64,000 bases of DNA from Actinopolymorpha pittospori (GCF_014873875.1 NZ_JADBEM010000001.1:3224001-3288000); one strand, 5' to 3'. Positions 1-9,476 are shown, numbered from the stretch's first letter. The notes: generated by a model from the sequence alone, not told the origin. Translations and numbers: made by a program.

Positions 1-1
1 T

Positions 2-841
2 CTGTGGGAGGGAGCGGTCGAGGTGGGTGCCGAGCAGGTGCTCCAACTACCCGAGGCCGAGCAGGCACTCGTCCATCGGATCGCCGACGCGGTGGAGGGC
101 GCCGGTCGGGAGGCGGTCACCGTCTGCGTGCTCGGCGGACGGGGCGGTGCGGGCGCGTCGACGCTGGCGGCGGCGCTGGCGGTCACGGCGGCGCGGCAGG
201 GACGCGGGAGTCTCCTCGTCGACGGCGATCCGCTCGGTGGAGGCATCGAGTTGGTGCTCGGTGGCGAGGACTGCGTCGGCATGCGCTGGCCCGAACTGGT
301 CGCTACGGAGGGCCGGGTGAGCGCGGGCGCGCTGCGTTCGGCGCTGCCGCGGGTCGAGGAACTCGTCGTGCTGTCCTGGGACCGAGGTGACCTGCTCACG
401 ATTCCACGAGCCGCGATGCGCGCCGTGTTGGGTGCGGCCGGACGCGGTGGCGACCTCGTCGTCGTCGACCTGCCGCGACATGTCGACGAGGCGACCGAGG
501 AGGCGCTCGCGCTCTGCACCACCGCGCTGATGGTCGTGCCGGCGGAGGTTCGAGCGGTGGCCGCGGCCTCCAGGGTCCGCTCCGCGGTGACGGCCATCGC
601 CTCCGACCTACGGGTGGTCGTCCGCGGCCCGTCGCCGGCCGGGTTGGACGGCCGGGTCGTCGCCGCCGCGCTGGAGTTGCCGTTGGCCGGAGAGCTCGAC
701 CCCGAGCCTCGCCTCGACGTGATGCTCGAGCGCGGGGAGGCACCCGCCCGCCGCGGCAAGGGGCCACTCGCGACGTTGTGCCTGGACCTCCTGGGCCAAC
801 TCGGTGTGGTCGCCGCCCGCGAGAGCGGCACCGCGGCATGA
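2..841 (+). CDS. ssd: Ssd/CpaE-like septum-site/Tad localisation ATPase, 5' end outside window
   Basis: P-loop ATPase of the MinD/CpaE/Ssd family that heads actinobacterial tad (Flp pilus) operons and is thought to position or regulate the machinery. The frame is open to the first base of the window, and the first visible GTG (23) lies inside a segment with the 'LPEAE' helix usual for the middle of these proteins, so the N-terminal third is probably missing. The deviant Walker A reads GGRGGAGASTLA (about residues 39-50 from that GTG). It is followed by the conserved 'LLVDGDPLGGGIE' and later 'DLVVVDLPR'. The stop overlaps the tadA start as ATGA, indicating translational coupling. Confidence 0.85.
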   Translation: MWEGAVEVGAEQVLQLPEAEQALVHRIADAVEGAGREAVTVCVLGGRGGAGASTLAAALAVTAARQGRGSLLVDGDPLGGGIELVLGGEDCVGMRWPELVATEGRVSAGALRSALPRVEELVVLSWDRGDLLTIPRAAMRAVLGAAGRGGDLVVVDLPRHVDEATEEALALCTTALMVVPAEVRAVAAASRVRSAVTAIASDLRVVVRGPSPAGLDGRVVAAALELPLAGELDPEPRLDVMLERGEAPARRGKGPLATLCLDLLGQLGVVAARESGTAA

Positions 842-2031
842 GCGCGTCGGTGCCGGTCGACCAGGCGCTGCTCGAACGGGTGCGAGCCGTCCTGGCCCAG
901 GAGACGGCCGAGCCGACGCCGGCGCGGGTGGCGGCCGCGCTGCGCTCGGAGGGACGCCTGCTCGGTGACGCCGCCGTGTTGAGCGTGGTCGAGGCGTTGC
1001 GCCGGGAGCTTTCGGGCGCCGGTCCGCTCGAACCGCTGCTGGCCGAGCCCGGGGTCACCGACGTTCTGGTCCAGGGCCCTGGCCAGGTGTGGATCGACCG
1101 AGGTGGTGGCCTCGAGCTCACTGGAGTCGGGTTCGAGGACGATGCTGCCGTACGCCGACTCGCACAGCGGCTGGCCGGATCGGCCGGGCGTCGGCTCGAC
1201 GACGCCACGCCGTTCGTCGATGCCCGGCTGCCTGACGGAACCCGCTTCCACGCGGTGCTCGCTCCGGTGTCGGCCCGGGGCACCTGCATCTCCCTGCGGG
1301 TGCCCCGCCGGCGAGCCTTCACCGTCGACGAACTCGTCGCCGAGGGGACGGTGCCATCGGAGGGCGCCCGGCTGCTGCGCCTCCTCGTCAAGGCGCGGTT
1401 GGCGTTCCTGGTCTCCGGCGGCACCGGTGTGGGCAAGACGACTCTGCTCGCGGCGTTGCTCTCGTTGGTGCCACCGGCCGAACGTCTCGTTCTCGTGGAG
1501 GACTCCGGTGAGCTCGCACCGACCCATCCACACGTCGTGCAACTGGAGGCTCGGCCGCCCAACCTCGAGGGTGCCGGTGAGATCACCCTGCGGACCCTCG
1601 TTCGCCAGGCGCTGCGGATGCGCCCGGACCGGCTCGTGGTCGGTGAGGTGCGAGGTGCCGAGATCGTCGACCTGCTGGCCGCTCTCAACACCGGCCACGA
1701 AGGTGGCTGCGGCACGTTGCACGCCAACTCCGCCGCCGAGGTGCCGGCCCGGGTCGAGGCCCTGGGCGTGGCCGCGGGCCTGGACCGGGCCGCGGTGCAC
1801 AGCCAGCTCGCGGCCGCGGTCGACGTCGACGTCCACCTCGTGCGGGGCCGCGACGGGCGCCGTCGGGTCGGCGAGGTCTGCGTGTTCGACCGGACCATCG
1901 ACGGCATGGTCGCGGCGGTGCCGGCGGTCGAGTTCGGCGCGGACGGCGACATCGCGGTCGACGCGGGGATGCCGAGACTGCGGGCGCTGCTGGCCCGCGG
2001 CAGGAACGGTAGCTCCGGACGTGCCGGATGA
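838..2031 (+). CDS. tadA: TadA/CpaF secretion ATPase
   Basis: Hexameric type II/IV secretion ATPase that powers Flp/Tad pilus assembly at the inner face of the membrane. The ATG at 838 overlaps the upstream stop, giving 397 aa; an in-frame extension upstream would run inside ssd and is not needed. Visible motifs are Walker A GGTGVGKTT (residues about 193-201), the Asp box 'LVLVEDSGEL', Walker B/arginine region 'RPDRLVVGEVRGAE' (about 261) and the His box 'GTLHANS' (about 293). Length is typical for actinobacterial TadA. It is followed by tadB with a 4-nt overlap. Confidence 0.95.
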   Translation: MSASVPVDQALLERVRAVLAQETAEPTPARVAAALRSEGRLLGDAAVLSVVEALRRELSGAGPLEPLLAEPGVTDVLVQGPGQVWIDRGGGLELTGVGFEDDAAVRRLAQRLAGSAGRRLDDATPFVDARLPDGTRFHAVLAPVSARGTCISLRVPRRRAFTVDELVAEGTVPSEGARLLRLLVKARLAFLVSGGTGVGKTTLLAALLSLVPPAERLVLVEDSGELAPTHPHVVQLEARPPNLEGAGEITLRTLVRQALRMRPDRLVVGEVRGAEIVDLLAALNTGHEGGCGTLHANSAAEVPARVEALGVAAGLDRAAVHSQLAAAVDVDVHLVRGRDGRRRVGEVCVFDRTIDGMVAAVPAVEFGADGDIAVDAGMPRLRALLARGRNGSSGRAG

Positions 2032-2762
2032 GCGCGCTGCTCCTCGTCTCGGCCGGGTGCGCCGCGGCGGCCGTCGCGCTCCTCGTGCCCGATCCGCCCG
2101 GAGTTGTGCTCGACCGGCGGCTGCACCGTCACGGTGGACGTCTGGTCGTGCCGCACGGGAAGTCCGGCCTGCCGCCGGCACTGGGCGCCTGGATCCGACG
2201 GCTAGGGCTCGAACGGCCCACCCGGAGGACCGAGCGCCGCCAGCGCGCGGCGGTGCTCGAAGCGGTCGAGGTGTTGGCCGCCGAACTGCGCTCCGGCCGA
2301 AGTTCGGATCAGGCGCTCCGCAGCGCCTCCGGCGTCCTCGGGGCGCTCGTTCCGGTCGCGGCGGTGAGCCGGATGGGTGGCGACGTTCCCTCTGCTCTGC
2401 GCGCGGTGCGGGTTCCCGGCACCGAGTCCCTGTCCCGGCTCGCCGTCGCCTGGGCCGTCGCGGGTGGGAGCGGCTCCGGACTCGCCGGAGCGCTCGATCG
2501 GATCGCACACGGTCTGCGTGCCGAAGAACGACTGCGCCAGGAAGTGGCGACGGCGCTGGCGGCGCCCCGCGCGACTGCTCGGATGCTGGCCTGTCTCCCG
2601 CTGCTCGGGTTGGGACTCGGTGCGAGCACCGGGGCGAATCCCTTCGGCTTCCTGTTCGGCACACCGATCGGCCTGGGCTGTCTGGTGGTCGGGAGCACGC
2701 TCGCCGGGTTGGGCCTGCTGTGGGTCGAGCGCCTGGCGCGTAGGGCGGAGGAGGGGCCGTGA
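2028..2762 (+). CDS. tadB: TadB-like pilus assembly membrane protein
   Basis: Integral membrane platform protein with a GspF/T2SSF-like domain, partner of TadA in Flp pilus assembly. It is 244 aa. There is an N-terminal hydrophobic segment (about residues 3-20), a basic cytoplasmic stretch with the characteristic 'AVEVLAAELRSGRS' helix (about 80-95), and two C-terminal membrane segments (about 185-235). It overlaps both tadA (ATGA) and tadC (GTGA), so the three are one translationally coupled operon. Actinobacterial TadB proteins of this short type are common. The family is clear; the exact platform role is inferred. Confidence 0.88.
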   Translation: MSALLLVSAGCAAAAVALLVPDPPGVVLDRRLHRHGGRLVVPHGKSGLPPALGAWIRRLGLERPTRRTERRQRAAVLEAVEVLAAELRSGRSSDQALRSASGVLGALVPVAAVSRMGGDVPSALRAVRVPGTESLSRLAVAWAVAGGSGSGLAGALDRIAHGLRAEERLRQEVATALAAPRATARMLACLPLLGLGLGASTGANPFGFLFGTPIGLGCLVVGSTLAGLGLLWVERLARRAEEGP

Positions 2763-3577
2763 CCCTGTTGGCCGCCCTGCTCGCGGCCGCGGCGGTCCTG
2801 GTGTGGTGGACGCCGCCGGCGTCCGTGCACCGACTGGCCCGACTGCGTGCCCGCGCTCCCACCCGCCCCGCGCCGACCCTCGACCGTCGCTGGCGAACAC
2901 CGGCGCCCGGCGGCTCGTTGCCGGGCGCCCCTACGGCGACCGGAGCGGCGGCGTCCACCGCGTCCACGGCGTCTATGGCGTCCACGGGCTCGGGCCGGAG
3001 CCGGTTGCTCGCCGCGGTGGTCGCGGGCTGCGCCGCCGGCGCGTTCGTCGGCGGGCCGGCCGGGCTGGTGGTCGGCTTCCTCGTGGCGGTCGTCGTGCAC
3101 CGGGTGCTCGGGCGGCTCGAGCCCCGTGCGCTCCGACTTCGCCGGCAGCGACTCGTGGCCGACCTTCCCCTTGCCGCAGACCTGCTCGCCGGCTGTCTAC
3201 GCGCCGGAAGGTCACCCACCGAGGCGATCGAGGTGATCGCTGCGGAGCTCGCCGGCCCCCTCGGGTCGGCGCTGCACCAGGTGGCCGCCGCCTTCCGGTT
3301 GGGTGCCGACGCCCGCACCGCCTGGAAGGGCTTTCTCGACGAGGAGACGCTGGCGGCGTTCGGGCGGGCGATGGTGCGCGTCTGGGACACAGGAGCACCG
3401 TTGGCGGAGACGCTCGACCGGCTGGCCGAGGACGCACGCGCGGCTCGCCGGGCGGAGACCGACCGGCGAGCCCGAGCGGTCGGCGTCCAGGCGGCGGCGC
3501 CGCTCGGACTGTGCTTCCTGCCGGCGTTCGTGCTGGTCGGCATCGTGCCCCTGGTCGCCGGCGCGCTCCTGAACTGA
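2759..3577 (+). CDS. tadC: TadC-like pilus assembly membrane protein
   Basis: Second GspF/T2SSF-type platform protein of the Tad system, 272 aa, GTG start overlapping the tadB stop. It has an N-terminal membrane segment, then a Ala/Ser/Thr-rich stretch (about residues 60-78, with repeated TAST-like units). Two more membrane helices lie around 80-120, then the T2SSF domain with 'LAADLLAGCLRAGRSPTEAI', and a last helix at the C-terminus ('LGLCFLPAFVLVGIVPLVAGALL'-like region, about 245-270). The coding run ends here, and the next gene follows after about 160 bp. Confidence 0.87.
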   Translation: MTLLAALLAAAAVLVWWTPPASVHRLARLRARAPTRPAPTLDRRWRTPAPGGSLPGAPTATGAAASTASTASMASTGSGRSRLLAAVVAGCAAGAFVGGPAGLVVGFLVAVVVHRVLGRLEPRALRLRRQRLVADLPLAADLLAGCLRAGRSPTEAIEVIAAELAGPLGSALHQVAAAFRLGADARTAWKGFLDEETLAAFGRAMVRVWDTGAPLAETLDRLAEDARAARRAETDRRARAVGVQAAAPLGLCFLPAFVLVGIVPLVAGALLN

Positions 3578-3740
3578 CGCGCGGTCCCGGAGATGTCCAC
3601 AGAACCCGCACCGGCGAGCTTGTCCCCAGGCCGCCTCTGGCCTCCCTTCGTGGTCGGTGCTCCTCCAGCAGAGTCGAGGCCTCGCCCCGACCAACGGGGC
3701 GCCGAACCGGCCGGTCGCCGGAGCATCAAGGAGAACGCAC

Positions 3741-3920
3741 ATGCGCACACCCCGACGTGCGGTCCGTCGCGACGAGCGAGGCATGACCACGGCGGAGTAC
3801 GCCATCGGCACGGTGGCGGCGGCGAGCTTCGCCGGCCTGCTCATCAAGTTGCTGACGAGTTCGGAGGTCCAGCAGCTGCTGTTGAAGATCGTCAAGTCCG
3901 CGCTGAGTCTCGCGACCTGA
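3741..3920 (+). CDS. Flp-type pilin subunit, DUF4244-like
   Basis: Small pilin-like protein of 59 aa. I chose ATG 3741 because AAGGAGAA lies just upstream; a longer frame from 3657 has no such site. It has a basic N-terminus, then 'RGMTTAEYAIGTVAAASFAGLL', the usual prepilin pattern: cleavage around the Gly before a hydrophobic helix, with Glu near position +5 of the mature part. This is followed by a short amphipathic tail. Its place behind tadC matches the DUF4244 major pilin of actinobacterial tad clusters. Confidence 0.85.
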   Translation: MRTPRRAVRRDERGMTTAEYAIGTVAAASFAGLLIKLLTSSEVQQLLLKIVKSALSLAT

Positions 3921-4146
3921 CCCACGGGGTCCGGCCCGGTCGGTGCCGCGACCGGGCCGGCCATCCCGGCACCGCGGCAGCACCGAGCTGTCGCGCACTG
4001 GACCGGCATCGAAGGCGGGGTGCCGCGACGGCGCGAGGCACGAGCCCGGTGAGGCATCAGCCCAGGGAGACACGAGGAGGCCGCGCGATGAGGCAGCGCG
4101 ATGAGGCAGCGAGATGAGGTTCGCGGCCAGGAGGGAGAGGAGCGTC

Positions 4147-4555
4147 ATGACGGAGGAGGAGCCGGTAGGCCTGGCCGCGACGGGAGTTCCCAGGCCCGGC
4201 CAGCGCGGTCAGGCGGGGATGGTGACGGCGGAGACCGCTGGCACTCACCGCCCTGGTCGTGGTCACGCTCGGCATGGTGTGGGTCGTCACCGCGATGACC
4301 CTGCAGGCGCGTTGCGCCGATGCGGCCCGCGACACGGCCAGGGCGCTCGCGCGGGGAGAGTCGGTCCTCGACAGCGAGGCGGACGGACGACGCAGCGCGC
4401 CGCCGGGCGCCCACATCGCCGTCGGTCGAGGGGGAGGCGTGGCGACGGTGGAGGTTCGCGTCGACGCGCGGCCTGCCTGGCCGGTGCTGGCGCACCTGCC
4501 GCCCGTCACGGTCAGCGGCAGGGCCGTCGTCGCGCTCGAGCCGGGAACGCCATGA
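4147..4555 (+). pseudogene. TadE-like minor pilin, apparent frameshift near 4237
   Basis: Frame 1 starts at ATG 4147 behind a GAGAGGAG site and reads up to 'GMVTAETA', the hallmark N-terminus of TadE pseudopilins. From about 4238 the homologous continuation is in another frame: 'LALTALVVVTLGMVWVV', then 'CADAARDTARALARGE', running to the TGA at 4553. Restoring two bases (GC at a GCGC-like site) would give one protein of about 137 aa, the normal TadE length. Without it, frame 1 runs on through low-quality peptide. This is either a real lesion or a sequencing error. The stop overlaps the next start (ATGA). Confidence 0.75.
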
Positions 4556-4998
4556 GTGTCCTCCCGCACGGTAGGAAGACGCTCGCGGGCGACGGACCCG
4601 CCACACCTCTGCGCGATCGACCCGAGCGTGGAAGCGGCAGCGTCTGGGTGCTGGCTGTGGCCTGCCTCCTGATCATGGCGAGTGTCGCGGCGATCGCCGT
4701 CGCGGCCGTCCTCGGAGCCGGGCGCCGTGCCGACACGGCGGCCGACCTGGCCGCCCTGTCCGCCGCGGGAATGGGGCCGGACGACCTGGACTCCGCCTGC
4801 GCCGTCGCCGAACGGATCGCCGCGGCGCACCGGACCAGCCTGACCGCCTGCACGGTCGAAGGCGCGGTGGTCGATGTCACCGTCGAGGCGCGACAGGCCA
4901 TGCCAGGCGGTCTGGCGCTCACCCTGCGTGCCCGCGCGCGAGCCGGTCCGTCGAGCAGTCCCGCCCCGGACCAGGCCCAGGCCGAGGTGGGGCCATGA
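4552..4998 (+). CDS. TadG/Rv3654c-like pseudopilin
   Basis: Protein of 148 aa that starts at ATG 4552, overlapping the tadE stop. It has a long polar N-terminus, then 'RGSGSVWVLAVACLLIMASV', a type IV pilin-like processing and membrane region at about residues 26-50. After it comes 'GRRADTAADLAALSAA', typical of the helicopter-repeat region of Rv3654c-type TadE/TadG-like proteins, and two Cys (about 83 and 103) that may form a disulfide in the extracytoplasmic domain. Last gene of the tad operon. Confidence 0.8.
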   Translation: MSVLPHGRKTLAGDGPATPLRDRPERGSGSVWVLAVACLLIMASVAAIAVAAVLGAGRRADTAADLAALSAAGMGPDDLDSACAVAERIAAAHRTSLTACTVEGAVVDVTVEARQAMPGGLALTLRARARAGPSSSPAPDQAQAEVGP

Positions 4999-5120
4999 CC
5001 AGCCGCACCACGGCCCTCCCGACCCGGGCCGATGGCTCGGACCAGCCTCCACCGGCGCGCGCGAGTCGGAGTCGAGTCGCGCGAGGCCGGACTGTCAGTC
5101 GGACCTGCCAAGCTGGGTGC

Positions 5121-8100
5121 GTGCAGATCGCCGTGCTGGGGCCGCTCGAGGTTCGAGATGATCACGGGCGGCCCGTCGAGGTGAACGGGGCTCGCCTGCG
5201 CGCTCTGGTGGTCCGGCTCGCGATCGAGCCCGGCCGGCTGGTCTCCGCCGAGGCCCTGATCGACGCCCTGTGGGGGGCCACGCCGCCCTCCGGCGCGCTC
5301 AACGCACTGCAGTCCCTTGTGTCCCGGCTTCGTCGCATCCTGCCGCCGGAGAGTCCTGGCGCGGCCGTCGTGGAGTCACGGGTGGGCGGCTACCGCCTCG
5401 CGGTGGCGAGTGAGCAGGTCGACGCACACCGGTTCGAGCGGCTCGCGACGCAGGGACACCAGGCCCTGGAGGCGGGTGACCATGCCCGCGCCACGGCGGT
5501 GCTGCACGACGCGGAGCGACTCTGGCGCGGCCCGGTGCTCGCCGACGCGCTCGACGCGCCGTACGCCGAGGCGACGGCGGCGCGGCTCACGGGCCTGCGC
5601 TGCGCCGCGAGCGAGGACCGGATCGATGCCGAGCTCGCGCTCGGCCGCCATGGTGCCGTCCTCCCGGAGCTGGAGCGGATCGCGGCCGAACACCCCCTCC
5701 GCGAACGCCTGCAGGGTCAGTTGATGCGAGCCCTCTACGCGGGCGGACGGCAGGCGGACGCCCTCGCCGTCTACGAGCGCGTCCGGCACGCGTTGGCCGA
5801 AGACCTGGGCGTCGACCCGTCCACCGAACTCGCCGACCTCCACCTTGCCCTCCTTCGACAGGATCCCTCCCTGACTCCGCCGGCTCCACCCGTCGGCCCG
5901 GAGCCGGGCACCGGCGGGGCGGCACCTGCGCCGAAGCCGGGCACGAGAGGCACCGTCCGGGCGCAGTTCACCAGCTTCGTGGGCCGTGAGATGGAGCTCG
6001 ACCGGGTGGCGAAACTCCTCGACGAATCCCGCCTGGTCATGGTGGTAGGCCCCGGCGGTGCCGGTAAGACCCGACTCGCCACCGAACTCGTGAGCCGGCA
6101 CTACGCAGTGCCCGACGCGGCCCTGGCCAAGCCGGACGGCGCGCTTGACGGCCTGTGGTTCGCCGAACTCGCGCCGGTCACCGACTCCGGCGATGTCGCG
6201 CAGGCGGTCCTGTCGGCCGCGGGCGTGCGGGAGACGGCTCTCCTGGAGCGGACCCCGATCAGCGCCCAGGCGGCCGGCAGGGACGCGGTCACGTTGTTGG
6301 TCGACGCCCTCGCCCACCGCCGCGCGCTTCTCGTACTGGACAACTGCGAGCACGTGGTCGCAGCGGCCGCGCGGCTCGCCGACAGCCTGCTCGCGGCCTG
6401 CCCGGGGCTGCGGATCCTCGGTACGAGTCGGGAGCCGCTCAGCCTGCCCGGCGAGGTCATCTACACGATCCCGCCGCTGCGCTGGCCCGACGACCCGTCG
6501 GACCAGACCGCGGCCTCAGCGACGACCTCGGCGACGACTTCGATGACGGCCCCGGCGACGACCTCCGTCGCGACCCCGATGCCGTCGGAGGCCGAGGCAC
6601 TCGACTATCCAGCCGTCCGCCTCTTCGTCGACCGTGCCGCCGCGGCCCTCCCAGACTTCGCGCTGACCTCGGACAACGTCGACTTCGTCGTGGAGATCTG
6701 CCGCCGGCTCGACGGCATGCCGCTCGCGATCGAACTCGCGGCCGCCAAGGTGCGCTCGTTGTCGGTCGCTCAGCTAGCGGCCCGGCTCGACGACCGGTTC
6801 CGCCTGCTGACCGGGCGCAACCGGACCGCACTGCCCCGGCACCAGACCCTGCGCGCGGTGATCGAGTGGAGCTGGGACCTCCTGACCGAGCCCGAGCGGA
6901 TCCTCGCGCGCCGGATCTCGGTCTTTCCCGGCGGCATCACCCTCCACGCCGCGGAGCGGGCCTGCTCGGGCGCGGGCCTCGACCCGGACGACGTCCTCGA
7001 CGTTCTCGCCGCTCTGGTCGACAAGTCCCTTCTCGACGTGGTGATGCCGGTCAACGACGACGGCAGTACGGACCCGCGTTACCGGATGCTGGAGACGGTG
7101 CGGGCCTTCGGCGCGGAGCGCCTTGCCGAGGCCGGCGAGACCGACGCGTTCCAGGCGGCTCAGGCCCGCTACTTCACCGCTCTGGTCGAGGAGGCGGAGC
7201 CCCACCTCCGCACCGCTGACCAGCTGCACTGGATGGCCCGGCTGCGCGCCGACCACGACAACCTCGTCGCCGCGTTGCGCTGGGCGATCGCCAACGGCGA
7301 CTCCGACCTGGCCGTCCGGCTGTGCGCGTCGATGCTGTGGTTCTGGTTCCTGGACGGTAACCGGACCGAGAGCTTCCAGTTCGTGTCCGAGGTCGTCGCG
7401 CTACCGGGGGACGCTCCGGACATCGCTCGGGTGGAGCTGCTCGCCTTCTACTCCGCGGTCTCGTTCCTCACCGGCCGTGCAGACGCCGGTCGACGAGCCA
7501 TCGAGGAGGCGTTGGCGCTCCTCGCACGGGTCGAGCAGCTGGACGCCCATCCGCTGCTCGCGCTGTTGTCCCCGATGGTGATGTTCTTCCGGGACAACGA
7601 CCCGCGCGCCGTCGAGGAGACGACGAAGGTGCTCGACCATCCGGACCCGTGGACGCGGGCGGCAGCCCTGATGGCCAGGGCACAGCTTCACGAGAACGCC
7701 GGCAGAGCCGAGGAGTCGAAGCGGGACGTGCTGGCCGCTCGGGACGCCTTCGCCGCGGTGGGTGAGCGGTGGGGCCTCGCCGCCGCCTATCGCTACCTGG
7801 GCGGCGTGTGGTCTCGTGAGGGCAACCATGCTGGTGCGATCGAGGCCAACGAGCGGGCGCTCGTCCTGGCCGGCGAGATCGGGGAGACCGACGACACGGC
7901 CGAGGTGGTCGCCGCGATCGGAATTTCCCGGGTCAGGTCCGGTGACCTCGCCGGCGGCCGCGCCGACCTCGAGCGGGCCGTCGCCATGGCCCCGACCGAA
8001 GGGGACGTCGACCCCGATCCCGGCGTGATGGCGCGGCTCGGGCTCGCCGAGCTCGCCGCACAGATCGGAGACCTCGCCGAGGCGCACCGGCTGCTGGACG

Positions 8101-8570
8101 AGGCCGACGCGCTCATCGATTCCGTGCCGGTCGGGTTGCCCCATCGCAGGGCACTGGTGGGGACCCACCGCGTGTGGCTCGCCATCCTGGAGGGCGACGT
8201 CTCCGCGGCCAGAAAGGCACTCGCGGTGGGGCTCGACCAGGGCGTCGCCAGTAAGGACATGCCGGTTCTCGCCAGCGCCGTACAGGCGCACGCGGCCCTC
8301 GCGCATCTGGAGGGCGACCCGGAACAGGTGGCGTTCCTGTTCGGTGTGGCGGATCAGCTGATGGGCTTACCCGACAGGAGCGACCCCCGAGTGGTGCGGC
8401 TGCGGGAGCAGGCGCGAGCCCTGCTCGCGGCGCCGGTGTACGACGAGTCCTACCAGCGGGGCCTCTCGATTTCCCGGGAGGATGTGCTGACCCTGGTGCG
8501 CTCACCTGATCCTTCGGACGCGGAAGACGCAGCCTCCGGCGGCGGCGACCAGGGCTCCCAGGGCAACTGA
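5121..8570 (+). CDS. SARP/AfsR-type regulator: BTAD + NB-ARC + TPR
   Basis: Large transcriptional regulator of 1149 aa from GTG 5121. An alternative ATG at 4995 overlaps the tadG stop but adds 42 low-complexity residues. The N-terminus ('VQIAVLGPLEVRDDHGRPV') is an OmpR-like winged helix, followed by a bacterial transcriptional activator domain up to about residue 250 and a Pro-rich linker. A STAND ATPase follows, with P-loop GPGGAGKTR (about 309-317), 'LLVLDNCEHV' and 'LGTSREPL'. The C-terminal half holds helical TPR-type repeats. Such proteins activate secondary-metabolism or developmental genes. The target cannot be read from the sequence; the neighbouring exporter is one candidate. Confidence 0.88.
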   Translation: MQIAVLGPLEVRDDHGRPVEVNGARLRALVVRLAIEPGRLVSAEALIDALWGATPPSGALNALQSLVSRLRRILPPESPGAAVVESRVGGYRLAVASEQVDAHRFERLATQGHQALEAGDHARATAVLHDAERLWRGPVLADALDAPYAEATAARLTGLRCAASEDRIDAELALGRHGAVLPELERIAAEHPLRERLQGQLMRALYAGGRQADALAVYERVRHALAEDLGVDPSTELADLHLALLRQDPSLTPPAPPVGPEPGTGGAAPAPKPGTRGTVRAQFTSFVGREMELDRVAKLLDESRLVMVVGPGGAGKTRLATELVSRHYAVPDAALAKPDGALDGLWFAELAPVTDSGDVAQAVLSAAGVRETALLERTPISAQAAGRDAVTLLVDALAHRRALLVLDNCEHVVAAAARLADSLLAACPGLRILGTSREPLSLPGEVIYTIPPLRWPDDPSDQTAASATTSATTSMTAPATTSVATPMPSEAEALDYPAVRLFVDRAAAALPDFALTSDNVDFVVEICRRLDGMPLAIELAAAKVRSLSVAQLAARLDDRFRLLTGRNRTALPRHQTLRAVIEWSWDLLTEPERILARRISVFPGGITLHAAERACSGAGLDPDDVLDVLAALVDKSLLDVVMPVNDDGSTDPRYRMLETVRAFGAERLAEAGETDAFQAAQARYFTALVEEAEPHLRTADQLHWMARLRADHDNLVAALRWAIANGDSDLAVRLCASMLWFWFLDGNRTESFQFVSEVVALPGDAPDIARVELLAFYSAVSFLTGRADAGRRAIEEALALLARVEQLDAHPLLALLSPMVMFFRDNDPRAVEETTKVLDHPDPWTRAAALMARAQLHENAGRAEESKRDVLAARDAFAAVGERWGLAAAYRYLGGVWSREGNHAGAIEANERALVLAGEIGETDDTAEVVAAIGISRVRSGDLAGGRADLERAVAMAPTEGDVDPDPGVMARLGLAELAAQIGDLAEAHRLLDEADALIDSVPVGLPHRRALVGTHRVWLAILEGDVSAARKALAVGLDQGVASKDMPVLASAVQAHAALAHLEGDPEQVAFLFGVADQLMGLPDRSDPRVVRLREQARALLAAPVYDESYQRGLSISREDVLTLVRSPDPSDAEDAASGGGDQGSQGN

Positions 8571-8606
8571 GCGGCTCCAGGACCGGGACCCCGACCTACC
8601 CGTCCG

Positions 8607-8648
8607 CCGTCGGCGGGCAGCCCTCCGTGGGAGCTGGCCCGCCGACGG
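8607..8648. terminator. bidirectional terminator-like hairpin
   Basis: Perfect 12-bp inverted repeat (CCGTCGGCGGGC and its complement) with an 18-nt loop, between the convergent SARP gene and the ABC permease gene. No T-run, as is usual in actinobacteria. Confidence 0.6.
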
Positions 8649-8675
8649 GCGACGAGCGCCGCGAGCCGGGCGGCC

Positions 8676-9476
8676 TCAGGTGCGGCGGCGGTAGGCGCGC
8701 AGCGCGAGCGGTACGAACACGACCAGCAGGCCGACGGCCCACAGCGCGACGTACAGCAGCGACTCGGCGATCGGGCCGCCGACCATCAGTCCGCGAACCG
8801 TGTCCACGAGGTGCTTCACCGGGTTCACGTTGACGAACGCCTGCATCCAGCCGGGCAGGGTGTCCGCCGGTACGAACACGTTGCTGCCGAACGTCAGCAG
8901 GATCAGCACCGGGAAGCCCGCGGCCTGGACTCCCTGCGGCTTCTTCATCGTCAGGCCGAGCCAGACCCACACCCAGCACAGCGCCGAGGCGAAGCCCAGC
9001 AACACCAGGCAGGCGGCGAGGGTCGCGAGGAACCCACCGGCGAAGTGGAAGCCCAGGATCGCGACGAACGCGATCATCACCGCCATCGAGATGGCGTAGG
9101 GCACGGCGTCCCCGAGCACCGCGCCGACCAGCGGCCCGGTCCGGGCGATCGGCAGCGAGCGGAACCTGTCGAAGACACCCTTGTCGATGTCGTTGTTCAG
9201 CGACAGGCCCGTTCCGACCGTCAGGAAGATGGTGTTCTGGACCAGCAGCCCGGCGGCGACGAACTGCAGGTAGCTGCGCCAGTCGCCGCTGATCGCGCCG
9301 CCGAAGATGAACACGAACAGCACGGTGAAGATGATCGGCTGGAACGTGACGTCGAACAGCGACTCGGGGTTGCGGCGGACCTTCAGCAGGCTGCGGCCGG
9401 TCAGGGTCAGGCCGTGCTTGAGCGCCCGGACGGGGTTCATGCGCCGCGGTGGTGCGACGCCGACGAGAGCGGTCAT
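8676..9476 (-). CDS. ABC-2 type permease, DrrB-like
   Basis: Membrane subunit of a drug/antibiotic-type ABC exporter, 266 aa. It has a cytoplasmic N-terminus with 'RNPESLFDVTFQPIIF', the family signature before the first of six membrane helices. The conserved ABC-2 stretch 'GVFDRFRSLPIAR' lies around residue 110 and the 'NPVKHLVDTVRGL' motif before the last helix. Its start overlaps the stop of the ATPase gene (ATGA), so both subunits are made from one message. The substrate is unknown; daunorubicin-type exporters are the nearest family. Confidence 0.92.
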   Translation of the reverse strand: MTALVGVAPPRRMNPVRALKHGLTLTGRSLLKVRRNPESLFDVTFQPIIFTVLFVFIFGGAISGDWRSYLQFVAAGLLVQNTIFLTVGTGLSLNNDIDKGVFDRFRSLPIARTGPLVGAVLGDAVPYAISMAVMIAFVAILGFHFAGGFLATLAACLVLLGFASALCWVWVWLGLTMKKPQGVQAAGFPVLILLTFGSNVFVPADTLPGWMQAFVNVNPVKHLVDTVRGLMVGGPIAESLLYVALWAVGLLVVFVPLALRAYRRRT

